A stretch of 21,078 bases of DNA from Candidatus Sigynarchaeota archaeon (GCA_030587505.1 JAUQYY010000272.1:1-21078), one strand, 5' to 3'. Shown: positions 5,551 to 14,528, counted from the first letter of the stretch. Made by a program: numbers and translations. Notes: generated from the letters alone by a model not told the origin.

Positions 5551-8160
5551 TCACGCCGATTTTACTGTAATAGATATTTCTGAATAGAAATCTGGAATAC
5601 TGGTAGCTACTTTTATTATTAGCGTGTCGCCTACGCTGACGCTTTGTGGGACGGTGAAGTTGATGGTGATACTCTTTCCTGGCGCTAAACTTGTTGGCAG
5701 ACTCACATTTAAGTTTCCACAGGAGGTTCCGTTTGAGAGTATCTGGGTAATGTTATACGTCGTCGTTCCCGTGTTGTTTAAGCTGATAACCCCTGTACTA
5801 TCATTGTACACGCTTGCACTCGTAATGTTCAAGCTTGAGTCTAGGACCGTATAGTCTATCTCATAGATTTTTATAAGCCCGTTGCTCGATATAAACACTG
5901 GTTTGAAATAGTTGAGTTTTTTGTACCCGGCAGTCCAGCTAGACCACAAATACACATAAGTACTGTTGAATGTCTCATTTCCGCCTATAACTAGGGGATA
6001 CTTGTTATTACGCATTTGGTTTAACAGGTTCTTGTTTAATGTGTTATACTGGTAGGGGGAGACTGTGGGGTCTGGCGCGTGATAGTAGAGTAGCTTGTAA
6101 ATTGTGGTGTTGAAGAATGTTTCCTGGATCGGCGAGGTCCCGGGTAGTGTGTATGGATTGTAGAACTGGTATTCGTATGGGGTGCTTGCGAGAAACCTAT
6201 TTATGTACTCTTGGGACGCTCCGCTTTCATAGAGGTTTGTTATCATGTTTGTTAACTCGTCAAACGAAATCCTCACCATCCATAGCCATTTTCCCTCGTC
6301 ACCGTGTATATTCCCGTCATTGTAGCCGAAGAATACCAGAACGTGTGTAGCGTTTAGCCTCCTAAAGTCTTCCAGAGAATATGTTTCATTAGTCTCCATG
6401 AAGGCGCGTCCGATCCACCCTATCTGAGTGAAGTTGCGAGTGTTTCCATCTGCTAATGTTACTTTTCCTCCCTTGACAGTGATCCAGTAGCCGTAATCCC
6501 ACCAGGCTGCCACTACCGCATTCGCTGGGAGTTCGTTTCTCATAAAGGAGAATGACTGATCCCAGTCGAGGTATGCGCCGCCGTAACTGTCTCTGACTAT
6601 CATTGAAGGCGGGGGCGAGTATATGGTAGTATTTACCCCTTGAAAGAAGGCGAATGCTAGAATTATTCCGATTATTCCAAAGACCGCTAGAGAAGCGTCA
6701 CGCCCCAGCGGTACACTGATTCTTATACGTCTTCTTCTAGCTATGGTGGATGCTCGTTTAGTAATGACTTGTGCTAACGGTCTAAAGATTGTTGACAGAG
6801 CATAGGCGCTAAGTAGACATGCAGCTGGTGCTAGAATGATTATAATTCGAATCATTGAACCTGTAAAATAAGTTACAGTAACCCCGTACACTATTAAGAG
6901 TAAATCCTCTTCATACCTCCTTTTGAATGCGAAGTACAACCCTACGGGGAAAAGGATCACGAGAACGTTGAGATCATAGAAAAATATCCCCCAGGGGGTT
7001 GGCATCTGTTCTCCGACGCTCGCAATTATGTGTTGTTGTTCTCTAAATGGAGGATATATTATTGTAACAAACTTTCCTGCTAGTCCTGAAATGTTACCAA
7101 AAAGGTCCAAGTTCATTACTACAAAAGCTAGTACCAGTAGTGAGACAATTCCTCCCACTAATAGCAGGAATCTCTGCTTATTTTCAAAGAACCATTCGAT
7201 TCTTTCTTGTGTTTTTCCTTTTATGGGGATGTATGTTTTTATGGTTTCCAGAATCATTGTTCTCTGCGTGTTGAGGCGGAGGAAAATCTCGTAAAATAAA
7301 AGTATCCCTAAGACAACCAGTGATGGTATAACTTCCATTGATGTTAACTTGGCTGTTCCTGAGGCGGGGACACGTGTGATAATAAAGGTCGCTAGTGTTA
7401 TTGTAATACCATAAGTCATAAAGAGGCGTGAGGTATATCTTTTTAATAGTAGTAGGAGGATCACGGTTAGGGGTAATATGTACATCAGGTATACGTAGGC
7501 CCCCCAACTTGCTGCAATCCCGCCAAGGCAGAGACCTGCAAAAATGGCTGATAGTATTGAGCCTCTCTTTAGGGACCGAATAAAAAAGTATAAGGTAAGT
7601 ACTAGAAAGAGCATTCCTACTGCTTCGTTATCGAAAAATCCAACCATGGTACGTTCAATAAATGCTGGTGTAAACGTGAGTAAGAAAGCTGCAATAAGAC
7701 CCGTTTTTTTGTCCAGAATTTCTTTCCCTAAGAAATAGGTGGCTACACACGTCAAGGCTCCCATGAAAGCCGGGAGAAAGTAGCATACCATATAGATATC
7801 GATGTTAAACCCTAAAGCATGTAGTAAAAAATAAATAATCGCCGCGGCGAACGGGGTTCCTGGATAAAATGACTGGGACATATCCCGGCCGTATGGATAC
7901 CACGAAGCGTAGTCATACCAACCAAACCACGCCTTGAAACCGTACGTCACTATGTATAGAGCGTTCTCATACTGCAGCCATGGGTCGAAGGCTCTTATGT
8001 ATGCGGGGTACATGAAAAACGGTATGCATCTTATGCAAAGAGCGATTATGAAAATCGAAATGAGGGAAAGTACTACCAGGATCCCCTGTTTGCTTACTTG
8101 AACTTTTGGGATAGGAATTATCCTTTTTATCTCGTATATGAATTCCTGCAGCTTGGACAC
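5551..8160 (-). CDS. aglB: Oligosaccharyltransferase AglB/Stt3
   Basis: This 869-aa membrane enzyme transfers lipid-linked oligosaccharide to Asn in N-X-S/T sequons outside the membrane. After a first transmembrane helix (about 26-47) comes the FDPW loop (Asp59), the first metal-binding motif. A long multi-span domain follows, including FFDNEAVG near residue 175. The signature WWDYG is at 553-557 in the soluble domain, then ADGNT. The last ~100 residues form a beta-rich, Ig-like tail unusually full of sequons (NITS, NDST, NNTG, NITQ, NGTS, NVSL, NFTV). The start is GTG with GGCGGT 6 nt upstream on the minus strand. It stands alone; the next minus-strand gene upstream, the kinase, lies 138 bp away. 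Confidence 0.93.
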   Translation of the reverse strand: MSKLQEFIYEIKRIIPIPKVQVSKQGILVVLSLISIFIIALCIRCIPFFMYPAYIRAFDPWLQYENALYIVTYGFKAWFGWYDYASWYPYGRDMSQSFYPGTPFAAAIIYFLLHALGFNIDIYMVCYFLPAFMGALTCVATYFLGKEILDKKTGLIAAFLLTFTPAFIERTMVGFFDNEAVGMLFLVLTLYFFIRSLKRGSILSAIFAGLCLGGIAASWGAYVYLMYILPLTVILLLLLKRYTSRLFMTYGITITLATFIITRVPASGTAKLTSMEVIPSLVVLGILLFYEIFLRLNTQRTMILETIKTYIPIKGKTQERIEWFFENKQRFLLLVGGIVSLLVLAFVVMNLDLFGNISGLAGKFVTIIYPPFREQQHIIASVGEQMPTPWGIFFYDLNVLVILFPVGLYFAFKRRYEEDLLLIVYGVTVTYFTGSMIRIIIILAPAACLLSAYALSTIFRPLAQVITKRASTIARRRRIRISVPLGRDASLAVFGIIGIILAFAFFQGVNTTIYSPPPSMIVRDSYGGAYLDWDQSFSFMRNELPANAVVAAWWDYGYWITVKGGKVTLADGNTRNFTQIGWIGRAFMETNETYSLEDFRRLNATHVLVFFGYNDGNIHGDEGKWLWMVRISFDELTNMITNLYESGASQEYINRFLASTPYEYQFYNPYTLPGTSPIQETFFNTTIYKLLYYHAPDPTVSPYQYNTLNKNLLNQMRNNKYPLVIGGNETFNSTYVYLWSSWTAGYKKLNYFKPVFISSNGLIKIYEIDYTVLDSSLNITSASVYNDSTGVISLNNTGTTTYNITQILSNGTSCGNLNVSLPTSLAPGKSITINFTVPQSVSVGDTLIIKVATSIPDFYSEISITVKSA

Positions 8161-8298
8161 TCTTAACCGCCAACTGAATTCAAGTAATTCGCTTTTTAGT
8201 ATTCTGCTTTAATTGTTTTTAAGACTATCGCGAAGGATTTGTGGAATTCTTTGAGGCTTTTCTTTGAAGCTTTTACCCTTAAATTTTTTCGGTCTTTA

Positions 8299-9456
8299 TT
8301 ATTGAATTTTTTTCACTGTTACCTGGTGATATCCCGTGATTACTCGAATGTATCCCCGTAATTTCTCATCGAGTTGGGGAGAGTTTGTGTCAACTTTCAA
8401 GGTTGGTATCGTTGAAAGTTTATGTGGCGTAGCTACAACTATAATATTATCTACTCCCACCTCTCTAATCACTTCGGCGCTTATCTGCTGGTTCCCCCGG
8501 CCGAAAATAAAGCCTTGGCGACCTATGGGTGTAACAATTATTTTTGATTTTTTATTCTTTATGGCTTTTAGAATTTCCTGTTTATTAACGTCTCTTGCAA
8601 TAATTTTTCCATTTTGAATTAAGTCAACGCCCAGTAGTGTCTTGTTTTCACCTAGTAAGTCAGTTATAGCTTTACAGGTTGTTCCCGGTCCGACTATGTA
8701 AATTGTTTCTCGTTCAAGGTTTTCGATAACGTTTCGGGCTATTGCTCTTTGATCTTCTATCTCCTCCGTTGTACGTGGGCTCATCCACTTGGAGCCTTGG
8801 AGGTATTGCGGTTCGTAAGGTGTGATTGCGTAACCTTTGAGTTCTACCTCTAACCTGTTCTTTCTGAAAGCCTCTTCATTTACGTCCATAACTTCCGCTT
8901 CTCTAACTGGGAGTTCACCCCACAAGAAGCGTAACGTAATCAACCCTGCGGATTTAGGGGTTGTGGCAAATGTAGCTGACCATATTTTCACTCCTGATGG
9001 AATTCCCAAAATCGGAACCTCTTGGTCAATAGCTTCAATAATATCAACAGTGGTACCGTCACCCCCTGCATAAAGAATCAACATCGCCCCCATTTCTACC
9101 ATTAGCTTTGCAGCTCTCTTGGTATCCTCTGCTGTGGTTTTTGGAGAAGAAAGTTTGCCAATGACTTCTGGTTTAAATCCGCTTTCCCTCGCCACATTTT
9201 CCCCCATTATGTCTGGAAAAGTTAGGAGTCTTAAAACATTCTTTACTGGTTTAAGCACGGTTAATGCTTCTTTTGCTCTTCCCGGTGAAACTGGTTTCGC
9301 ACCAAGCTCAATTGCTCTTTGGACTAACTCCGGGTTATCTGAACCTTTAAATGCATATTTACCCGCTATTCCTGCTACTGGGTTTACAATTAGTCCCAGC
9401 GTTTTGTCTTTAATCGAATATTTCTGTCCATCACGCAATTGTTCATATCCCGCCAT
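8299..9456 (-). CDS. ATP-NAD/polyphosphate kinase family protein (COG3199 type)
   Basis: This 385-aa protein has the fold markers of the NAD kinase/diacylglycerol kinase superfamily: LGLIVNPVAGIAG at about 21-32 and LYAGGDGTTVDII with the GGDGT motif at 131-135. IPSGVK follows where NAD kinases recognise nucleotide. Later parts (YIVGPGTTCKAITDLLG, ARDVNKQEIL, GFIFGRGNQQIS) match the longer COG3199 branch, often called predicted ATP-NAD or AcoX-like kinases, rather than short NAD kinases. Its substrate in the cell is therefore not certain. The ATG at 9456 lies only about 14 nt from a strong TATA element, so transcription may begin after it; TTG 9438 is an alternative start. The gene is monocistronic as far as can be seen. 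Confidence 0.8.
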   Translation of the reverse strand: MAGYEQLRDGQKYSIKDKTLGLIVNPVAGIAGKYAFKGSDNPELVQRAIELGAKPVSPGRAKEALTVLKPVKNVLRLLTFPDIMGENVARESGFKPEVIGKLSSPKTTAEDTKRAAKLMVEMGAMLILYAGGDGTTVDIIEAIDQEVPILGIPSGVKIWSATFATTPKSAGLITLRFLWGELPVREAEVMDVNEEAFRKNRLEVELKGYAITPYEPQYLQGSKWMSPRTTEEIEDQRAIARNVIENLERETIYIVGPGTTCKAITDLLGENKTLLGVDLIQNGKIIARDVNKQEILKAIKNKKSKIIVTPIGRQGFIFGRGNQQISAEVIREVGVDNIIVVATPHKLSTIPTLKVDTNSPQLDEKLRGYIRVITGYHQVTVKKIQ

Positions 9457-9817
9457 GAAGTTGTAATTTATAAAAAACTATTATTCCTCCGCCAACGAGT
9501 TGTACAGTGTGCTAGTGTAATTTCCTTACTTCTATGTTTCCCGGCGAATATCCAACTGGTTAGTCCGTACTCAATCGACTGATAGGCTATGGTTTTATCT
9601 AAACAATTTACCAAAAATTTAATGTCTGAAAAAATTTGGGGTTGACTTCTGAAGTCCAGTGATTGCTCCAGGTTGCGGAGGATATCCAGTTGAGATATTT
9701 GATACTACACTAAATGCCGACTGATTCGTGATTTTTCTGATGTGTTTTTCAGAATTATTAATTTTTGGTATTGTACTTTTTGATTGGAAAATATAAAAAT
9801 AACATGGATGAGGGCGC
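9457..9817. other. Gene-free spacer between EF-1alpha and the kinase gene
   Basis: About 360 bases carry no convincing gene. On the minus strand just after the EF-1alpha stop there is a T-rich run (9780-9806) that could end transcription. One frame stays open on the minus strand down to 9619 but has no start codon. Two similar tracts, around 9542-9560 and 9674-9695 (GAATATCCAACTGG and GGATATCCAGTTGA), are loose repeats of unknown meaning. Confidence 0.4.
9465..9476 (-). promoter_or_regulatory. TATA box before the ATP-NAD kinase family gene
   Basis: On the minus strand the element reads TTTTTATAAATT. An archaeal start site 25 nt downstream would fall near 9444, inside the longest reading frame. 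That bears on the choice of start codon. Confidence 0.5.
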
Positions 9818-11116
9818 TCAGCTCTTGGGAACTATCTCCTTAACTATACCCACTGCTACAGTCGCACCGGAATCCCTTACGGCAAATCTACCTAGTTGTG
9901 GTATCTCTTTGTACAGCTCTACGCACATTGGCCTTGTTGGTTCTAATTTCACTAATGCTGCGTCGCCTCTCTTAATGTAGTTTGGATTATCCTCCACCAC
10001 TTGTCCTGTGCGTCTGTCGATTTTTGCTATTAGCTGTGTAAATCTACAGGCAACTTGTGCGGTGTGCGCATGAACCACCGGGCAGTATCCTACCGATATG
10101 GCTGATGGAAACTGAATAACTACCATTTGGCCGGTAAATTCTTTTGCCACTGTTGGCGGATTGGTTTTGTGCCCTGCAACATCTCCTCTTCTGAGATCTT
10201 TTTTGGCTATCCCCCTTACGTTGAATCCTATGTTATCCCCCGGAATGGCTTCTGGAATGCTCTCATGGTGCATCTCAATGGATTTAACTTCGCCCTCTTT
10301 GTTTGCTGGCTGGAAAACTACGGTGTCCCCTACCTTTAGGACTCCTGTTTCTACTCTTCCGACTGGGACTGTACCAACACCAGTAATTGTGTAGACATCT
10401 TGTATGGGTATTCTAAGTGGTTTATCAAGTGGCTTGGGTGGAACAACGAACTTGTCCAGGGCTTCGACTATTGTGGGTCCTTTGTACCAAGGCATTTTGT
10501 CGCTGGACTTTGTGATATTATCACCGGTCCATGCTGAAACTGGAACAAAGTCAACGTTTTCGATTTTGAAGCCCACACTCTTAAGCAAATCGCTTACTTC
10601 GTTCTTGACTTCGTTGTATCTATCCTCGCTCCAATTAACTGAGACATCGTCCATTTTGTTAACTGCAACGACGATTTGGTTGACTCCTAGGGTAAACGCG
10701 AGATAGGCGTGTTCTCTGGTCTGCCCTCCGACGCCAATGCCTGCTTCGAATTCTCCCTTTCTCGCTGAAACCACAAGAATCGCTGCGTCTGCCTGGCTTG
10801 TGCCTGTGATCATATTCTTTATGAAATCGCGATGCCCAGGCGCGTCAATAATTGTGAAGTAGTACTTGTTGGTTTCAAATTTCCAGAAGGCAATGTCGAT
10901 TGTTAACCCTCGTTCTCTTTCTTCCTTTAATTTGTCTAAGACCCATGCGAATTTGAAACTTCCCTTTCCAATCTTGTCTGCTTCCTCTTCGAACTGTCTT
11001 ATTGTTCTCTCATCTACAGCGCCCGTTAGATATAGCAGATGCCCTACCAGTGTGCTCTTTCCATGGTCTACGTGTCCGATGATAACCAGGTTTAAGTGTG
11101 GTTTTTTTTCTGACAT
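9818..11116 (-). CDS. tuf: Translation elongation factor EF-1alpha
   Basis: This is the GTPase that delivers aminoacyl-tRNA to the ribosome, about 432 aa. GTP-binding motifs are all intact: GHVDHGKS (14-21), DAPGH (91-95) and NKMD (153-156), with the archaeal/eukaryotic-type insert around AVDERTIRQFEEEADKIG. Domains II and III follow (RIPIQDVYTITGVGTVPVGRVETG; VVHAHTAQVACRF), ending VAVGIVKEIVPKS. I chose the ATG at 11116; a GTG four codons upstream is possible but sits too close to the GAGG site. It has its own promoter and no close co-directional partner. Ribosomal S10 or S7, which often neighbour it, are absent here. Confidence 0.96.
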   Translation of the reverse strand: MSEKKPHLNLVIIGHVDHGKSTLVGHLLYLTGAVDERTIRQFEEEADKIGKGSFKFAWVLDKLKEERERGLTIDIAFWKFETNKYYFTIIDAPGHRDFIKNMITGTSQADAAILVVSARKGEFEAGIGVGGQTREHAYLAFTLGVNQIVVAVNKMDDVSVNWSEDRYNEVKNEVSDLLKSVGFKIENVDFVPVSAWTGDNITKSSDKMPWYKGPTIVEALDKFVVPPKPLDKPLRIPIQDVYTITGVGTVPVGRVETGVLKVGDTVVFQPANKEGEVKSIEMHHESIPEAIPGDNIGFNVRGIAKKDLRRGDVAGHKTNPPTVAKEFTGQMVVIQFPSAISVGYCPVVHAHTAQVACRFTQLIAKIDRRTGQVVEDNPNYIKRGDAALVKLEPTRPMCVELYKEIPQLGRFAVRDSGATVAVGIVKEIVPKS

Positions 11117-11173
11117 TTTTTCTTCCACTTCCTCTATTTTTCACTTTCTTGTTCTGTTTATCCATGTTCTGTT

Positions 11174-11185
11174 GTATTTAAATTT
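11174..11185 (-). promoter_or_regulatory. TATA promoter of EF-1alpha
   Basis: The minus strand reads AAATTTAAATAC, a strong TATA element about 58-69 nt before the ATG. This implies a leader of about 35 nt with a GAGG ribosome-binding site. Confidence 0.55.
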
Positions 11186-11283
11186 TTTTGGGAATTTATA
11201 TTATCTACATAAAAGTTTCGATTATTCTTTCCCTTTTCACACTCCTTTTTAAGGTGCTACTTTTCACTCACATTGAAAAATCT

Positions 11284-11634
11284 TTAACGCTTACTTCTCA
11301 TATAGATTTTTTGGATATTTTGGTGACTGTTGATTTCTTTGCGATGCTCTTTTTCAGTTTCAATGTTTCTCCAAACTTCAAATAATCTTTTAATGGCTTG
11401 TGCCTTTATATTTTCTGTTCTGAATCTGAATATCCTTATTCTACCAAATATTTTCTCTTGAACTAATCCCACCCTTTTCAGAAAATCCAAGTGTTGATTA
11501 GTTGTAGAATAGTTAAGGTTTGCACGTTTTGCTATCTCTGATATGTTTAATTCTTCTTCCTCAACGAGAACTTTAACTATCTTTATACGTCCTCTGGAAG
11601 AAAAAATTCTTTCTAAGGAACTTTTCTCTTTCAT
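11284..11634 (-). CDS. Winged-helix (ArsR-like) DNA-binding protein
   Basis: This is a 116-aa protein with a typical winged helix-turn-helix at about 8-70. It starts LERIFSSRGRIKIVKVLVEE, continues LNISEIAKRANLNYSTTNQHLDFL (the turn and recognition helix), and has a wing at GLVQEKIFGRIRIFRFRT. The C-terminal 45 residues are helical and basic. No metal-binding cysteine pairs of classical ArsR sensors are seen, so an inducer cannot be assigned. Its ATG overlaps the stop of the upstream Orc1/Cdc6 gene as ATGA. The two are almost certainly one operon with coupled translation, which suggests a link to replication initiation or control of that operon. That role is inference. Confidence 0.75.
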   Translation of the reverse strand: MKEKSSLERIFSSRGRIKIVKVLVEEEELNISEIAKRANLNYSTTNQHLDFLKRVGLVQEKIFGRIRIFRFRTENIKAQAIKRLFEVWRNIETEKEHRKEINSHQNIQKIYMRSKR

Positions 11635-12821
11635 TTAATTCCTCCTAGCAAATTTAGAATCTCTTGCTCTAGAATCGAAGTGGGGATATCCTGTAGACTA
11701 ATAAGCGTTGTTTTTCCCTTCATTCCTAATCCCGAAATCTTTGTGGTAATGATCCCTTGTTTTTCTAATTCCTTAAGGTACTCCCAAAATTGGGTATGTT
11801 TCCTAGGTCTGATATTGTACTCTTCGCATATCACCCTGTACGTTTTCTCTGTTTCACTTGTTGTTACATACGCTCTATCCTCGGTGAGTGTTCTTGAAAT
11901 CGCTAATAGTAGCACCTTATGCTGAAATGGCAATTCTTGTAGAATCTCTCTCCGAACAACCGGATAGATACCTGCCTTAGCCTCCCTTATATGTTCTGGC
12001 GAAACTCGCGTCTTGTTTCGTGCATCGGCAATTTTACCTGCTCGCCATAAAATCTCTAAAGCGTATCTTGCATCCCCTTTCATCGCCGCGATCTCTGCGA
12101 TAAATCTTATTTCTTCAATTGTTATAGTGCCCATATGAAATGCTTCTTTAGCTCTCTCGCTCAGAATGGTTTCCAGTTGGGCGGCAGAATATTCCTTCAA
12201 ACGAATAATATTCTGTTGTAAACTGCTAATAACACTTGGATCCAGATGTCTAAATAGTATTTCATTCCTCATTATTCCTATAAGCGAGAGCCGCTGGGCT
12301 ACGTTTAGTTGCTCGTCAAAAAGTCTTATGAGCGAATATAATAGCTGCTCCCCCTCTCTTTTTAATAAGAAGTCTAGTTCATCAAGGGTGAGAATAACAT
12401 GTATATTCCTTTCTTCTAAAATTTCTTTCAGAATTTGAAGCAATTCCTCAGTGGAGAAACCCCGCCGAGGTATTTTCGGATTTAATGTTTTAACCACTCT
12501 GTTGAGAATGGTGAAGCTGGTTCTCTCCCTCCTGCAGTTTATATGTATGTATGAAAGGTTAATCCCTTTTTTATTTGCTATAGCTGATATTTGGTTTCCG
12601 AAATTTTTGGCTAGTGCTGTTTTTCCCGTGCCCACATTTCCAATGATGATAACTCTTTGGCTGCTTCCAGGCTTCTCCAAGACCATCCTAAACGTACGGG
12701 CTAGCTGTTTTAACTCTCTCTCTCGGTGTGGAAGATTCTCTGGAACGTAATCAATGGACAGTTTAGACTCGTCCTTGAATACTGAGGGGCGGCTTAGCTC
12801 ATCTTCCACTATATTGGACAT
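11631..12821 (-). CDS. cdc6: Orc1/Cdc6 replication initiator (canonical)
   Basis: This 396-aa AAA+ ATPase binds origin DNA and loads MCM. Its N terminus has SVFKDESKLSIDYVPENLPHRE, the family signature. Walker A is GNVGTGKT at 61-68, Walker B is LTLDELD (DELD at 147-150), and the sensor-1 Asn is N186 in GIMRN. The sensor-2/lid region (GDARYALEILWRAG) is followed by a C-terminal winged helix (YRVICEEYNIRPRKHTQFWEYLKELEKQGII). All catalytic residues are present, so it should be the active initiator. It is divergent from a second, degenerate copy across a 358-bp gap. A TATA-like TTTTATAC on the minus strand lies about 65 nt before the ATG. A winged-helix gene overlaps its 3' end. Confidence 0.95.
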   Translation of the reverse strand: MSNIVEDELSRPSVFKDESKLSIDYVPENLPHRERELKQLARTFRMVLEKPGSSQRVIIIGNVGTGKTALAKNFGNQISAIANKKGINLSYIHINCRRERTSFTILNRVVKTLNPKIPRRGFSTEELLQILKEILEERNIHVILTLDELDFLLKREGEQLLYSLIRLFDEQLNVAQRLSLIGIMRNEILFRHLDPSVISSLQQNIIRLKEYSAAQLETILSERAKEAFHMGTITIEEIRFIAEIAAMKGDARYALEILWRAGKIADARNKTRVSPEHIREAKAGIYPVVRREILQELPFQHKVLLLAISRTLTEDRAYVTTSETEKTYRVICEEYNIRPRKHTQFWEYLKELEKQGIITTKISGLGMKGKTTLISLQDIPTSILEQEILNLLGGIK

Positions 12822-13053
12822 CGTATGCCCTTCCCTTGGGGAGTACTTTTTTACTTTCTCTTATCTTAAGAATAATCTTAATCGTATAAAATGTCATGTG
12901 TATGTCTCATTTCCAATATTTCCTTTGTCTTCTTGTTTTGAACCTCTGTTTCCGGAATTCTGTGAGTTTTATTTGTGTAATCGAATTCCTCCTTTACCGT
13001 ATACGACAGCTAATTGTGGTTTTCTGATTATTTAATACCGTCAATAAGAAGCG

Positions 13054-13074
13054 GAGGGGGTGATCTTACCCCTC
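13054..13074. repeat. G-rich inverted repeat in the candidate origin
   Basis: GAGGGG and CCCCTC face each other over 9 bases. The G-string recalls the G-rich element of some origin recognition boxes. It could also be a hairpin terminator, but no gene ends here. Confidence 0.5.
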
Positions 13075-13107
13075 GTAACTTGCTAAAAGCGCCTCTCTCG
13101 TAAAGTA

Positions 13108-13147
13108 GTTTTCAAAAAGGTTAATACAAAAGGGAACCTTTGAAAAC
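13108..13147. repeat. Inverted repeat GTTTTCAAAaaGGTT / AACCTTTGAAAAC
   Basis: The arms at 13108-13122 and 13135-13147 are complementary except for two extra A residues in the left arm. The repeat lies 33 bp before the second cdc6 start, where an initiator or autorepressor could bind. Confidence 0.6.
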
Positions 13148-13179
13148 CTTTATTTTTTGTTCGGTCTTTACTGTTAACT

Positions 13180-14340
13180 ATGCTTAAATCCTCAGTGTTT
13201 AAGGATGAAAGTACATTATTTCCCGAATACGTTCCTCCCAAACTCCCCCACAGGGAGAAACAATTGGACCAGTTAATGCGTGTTTATCGTCCTTTATTCT
13301 CAGATAAATTAGTAAGTGTAAACAGTGCTTTGGTTGGGCAGGCTGGTCTCGGGAAGACCGCCACATCAAAATTGTTCGGACAGAAAATACAGGAAATGTC
13401 AAAAAAGTTCGGCTCAAAAATACTCTTTGAATACATGTACTGTAGTACTGTGCGCACCTTACCCGCCGTCCTACGACAGATAATAATGAAAAATTGGAAA
13501 AAAATACCTGTTATGGGAATCACAGGAAACGAATTAATCATAGAACTAAACGATATACTACGAAGGGAAAACACTCGTCTTATAATCGCCTTAGACGATG
13601 CGAAACTCCTGGGCGGGGAAGCAATACATGGCTTAATTCGTAGCGCTGAGTACTTTGGATATGGAAATGCGTGGGTAAGCACTATGATTATAAGTAGACC
13701 CGAAGATTGGGCTGCTCACCTGTATCCCCACCTAATAGAAGATGTTCACTCTGTAATAGAATTTTTAAGGTATACTGAGTCAGAATTACAGGAAATACTC
13801 GCATATCGGGCGAGCCTAAGCTTCTACGAAGGTGTACTCTCACAAGAAAACTGTAATTTGGTTGCGAAGATAGCCAGCGAAACGGGAAACGCGCGTCACG
13901 GAATCGAAATCCTGCGCCATGCAGGATACTTGGCCGAAAAAAGCGAAGAAAAGAGAATAACCCCAGAAATGATTAGAATCGCAAAAAACGAAGTATACCC
14001 TGAAACTGCCCCCGAAATACTTCGCGGTCTACATGTCCATGAACTGCTTGCCGCCCTATCCACCGCCACCACCCTAAAACAGGAGGTCGCCGTGCCCATC
14101 CACAAAGCCTATGAACAATACTGCATTATTTGTGAAGAATACCAAACCAAACCACGGTCTACAAGAAATTTTAGAAACTATATACGCGTTCTAGCAGATA
14201 TAGGATTAATTAACGCCGTGGTAAAGAATCTTAAACGCGGTAGAAGAACCGTTATCACACTAACCGAAATTCCCGCATCTGTCCTAGAAGAAAGGGCAAG
14301 AAAACTATTAGAACAGAAAGGAAAAGAAAGTTTTGATTAA
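13180..14340 (+). CDS. cdc6: Second Orc1/Cdc6 paralogue with degenerate ATPase site
   Basis: This 386-aa Orc1/Cdc6 family protein opens SSVFKDESTLFPEYVPPKLPHRE, very close to the first copy. Walker A is intact (GQAGLGKT, 53-60). Walker B reads IALDDAK, so the catalytic Glu of the usual DExD is Asp140 and the second Asp is missing. At sensor 1 the sequence is MIISRPEDW, without the expected Asn. The lid (GNARHGIEILRHAG) and the C-terminal winged helix (YCIICEEYQTKPRSTRNF) are present. It probably binds ATP and DNA but hydrolyses poorly, like other degenerate paralogues in archaea. There is no ribosome-binding site. A T-rich TATA-like element about 25 nt upstream suggests a leaderless mRNA starting at the ATG. 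Confidence 0.9.
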   Translation: MLKSSVFKDESTLFPEYVPPKLPHREKQLDQLMRVYRPLFSDKLVSVNSALVGQAGLGKTATSKLFGQKIQEMSKKFGSKILFEYMYCSTVRTLPAVLRQIIMKNWKKIPVMGITGNELIIELNDILRRENTRLIIALDDAKLLGGEAIHGLIRSAEYFGYGNAWVSTMIISRPEDWAAHLYPHLIEDVHSVIEFLRYTESELQEILAYRASLSFYEGVLSQENCNLVAKIASETGNARHGIEILRHAGYLAEKSEEKRITPEMIRIAKNEVYPETAPEILRGLHVHELLAALSTATTLKQEVAVPIHKAYEQYCIICEEYQTKPRSTRNFRNYIRVLADIGLINAVVKNLKRGRRTVITLTEIPASVLEERARKLLEQKGKESFD

Positions 14341-14528
14341 AGAAGCGTCTCAACAGATTCATACTCCCCTCCCCTAAATTGACTAGCCCTCGTCCGATGT
14401 TTAAGCTATTACTCCTTACCGTGTAAAATGAGTTTACGTAAATAGTTTACAAACTCCTTGCTTATGAAATTTTCCTTTCTTATTGTTTAACAAAAATCAA
14501 GTTTAGTATGCTAAAAAGGTAGATAACT

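Larger units (their letters stand above)
12822..13179. other. Candidate replication origin between divergent orc1/cdc6 genes
   Basis: This 358-bp gap separates two divergent initiator genes. It holds a T-rich half (about 12840-12950) that could unwind. GTTTCCGGAATTC (12948-12960) resembles a compact ORB dyad, and GGAATTC/GAATTCC form an inverted pair at 12954 and 12983. Two further dyads are GAGGGG/CCCCTC (13054-13074) and a longer one at 13108-13147. Archaeal origins commonly lie beside orc1/cdc6, but I see no exact match to the published ORB sequence, so the call rests mainly on context. Confidence 0.5.

Noticed and set aside
9619..9817. Open frame on the minus strand just after EF-1alpha (ends LQKSTPNFFRH)
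   Set aside because: It has no start codon or ribosome-binding site in the spacer and no family resemblance. It may be a remnant or chance.
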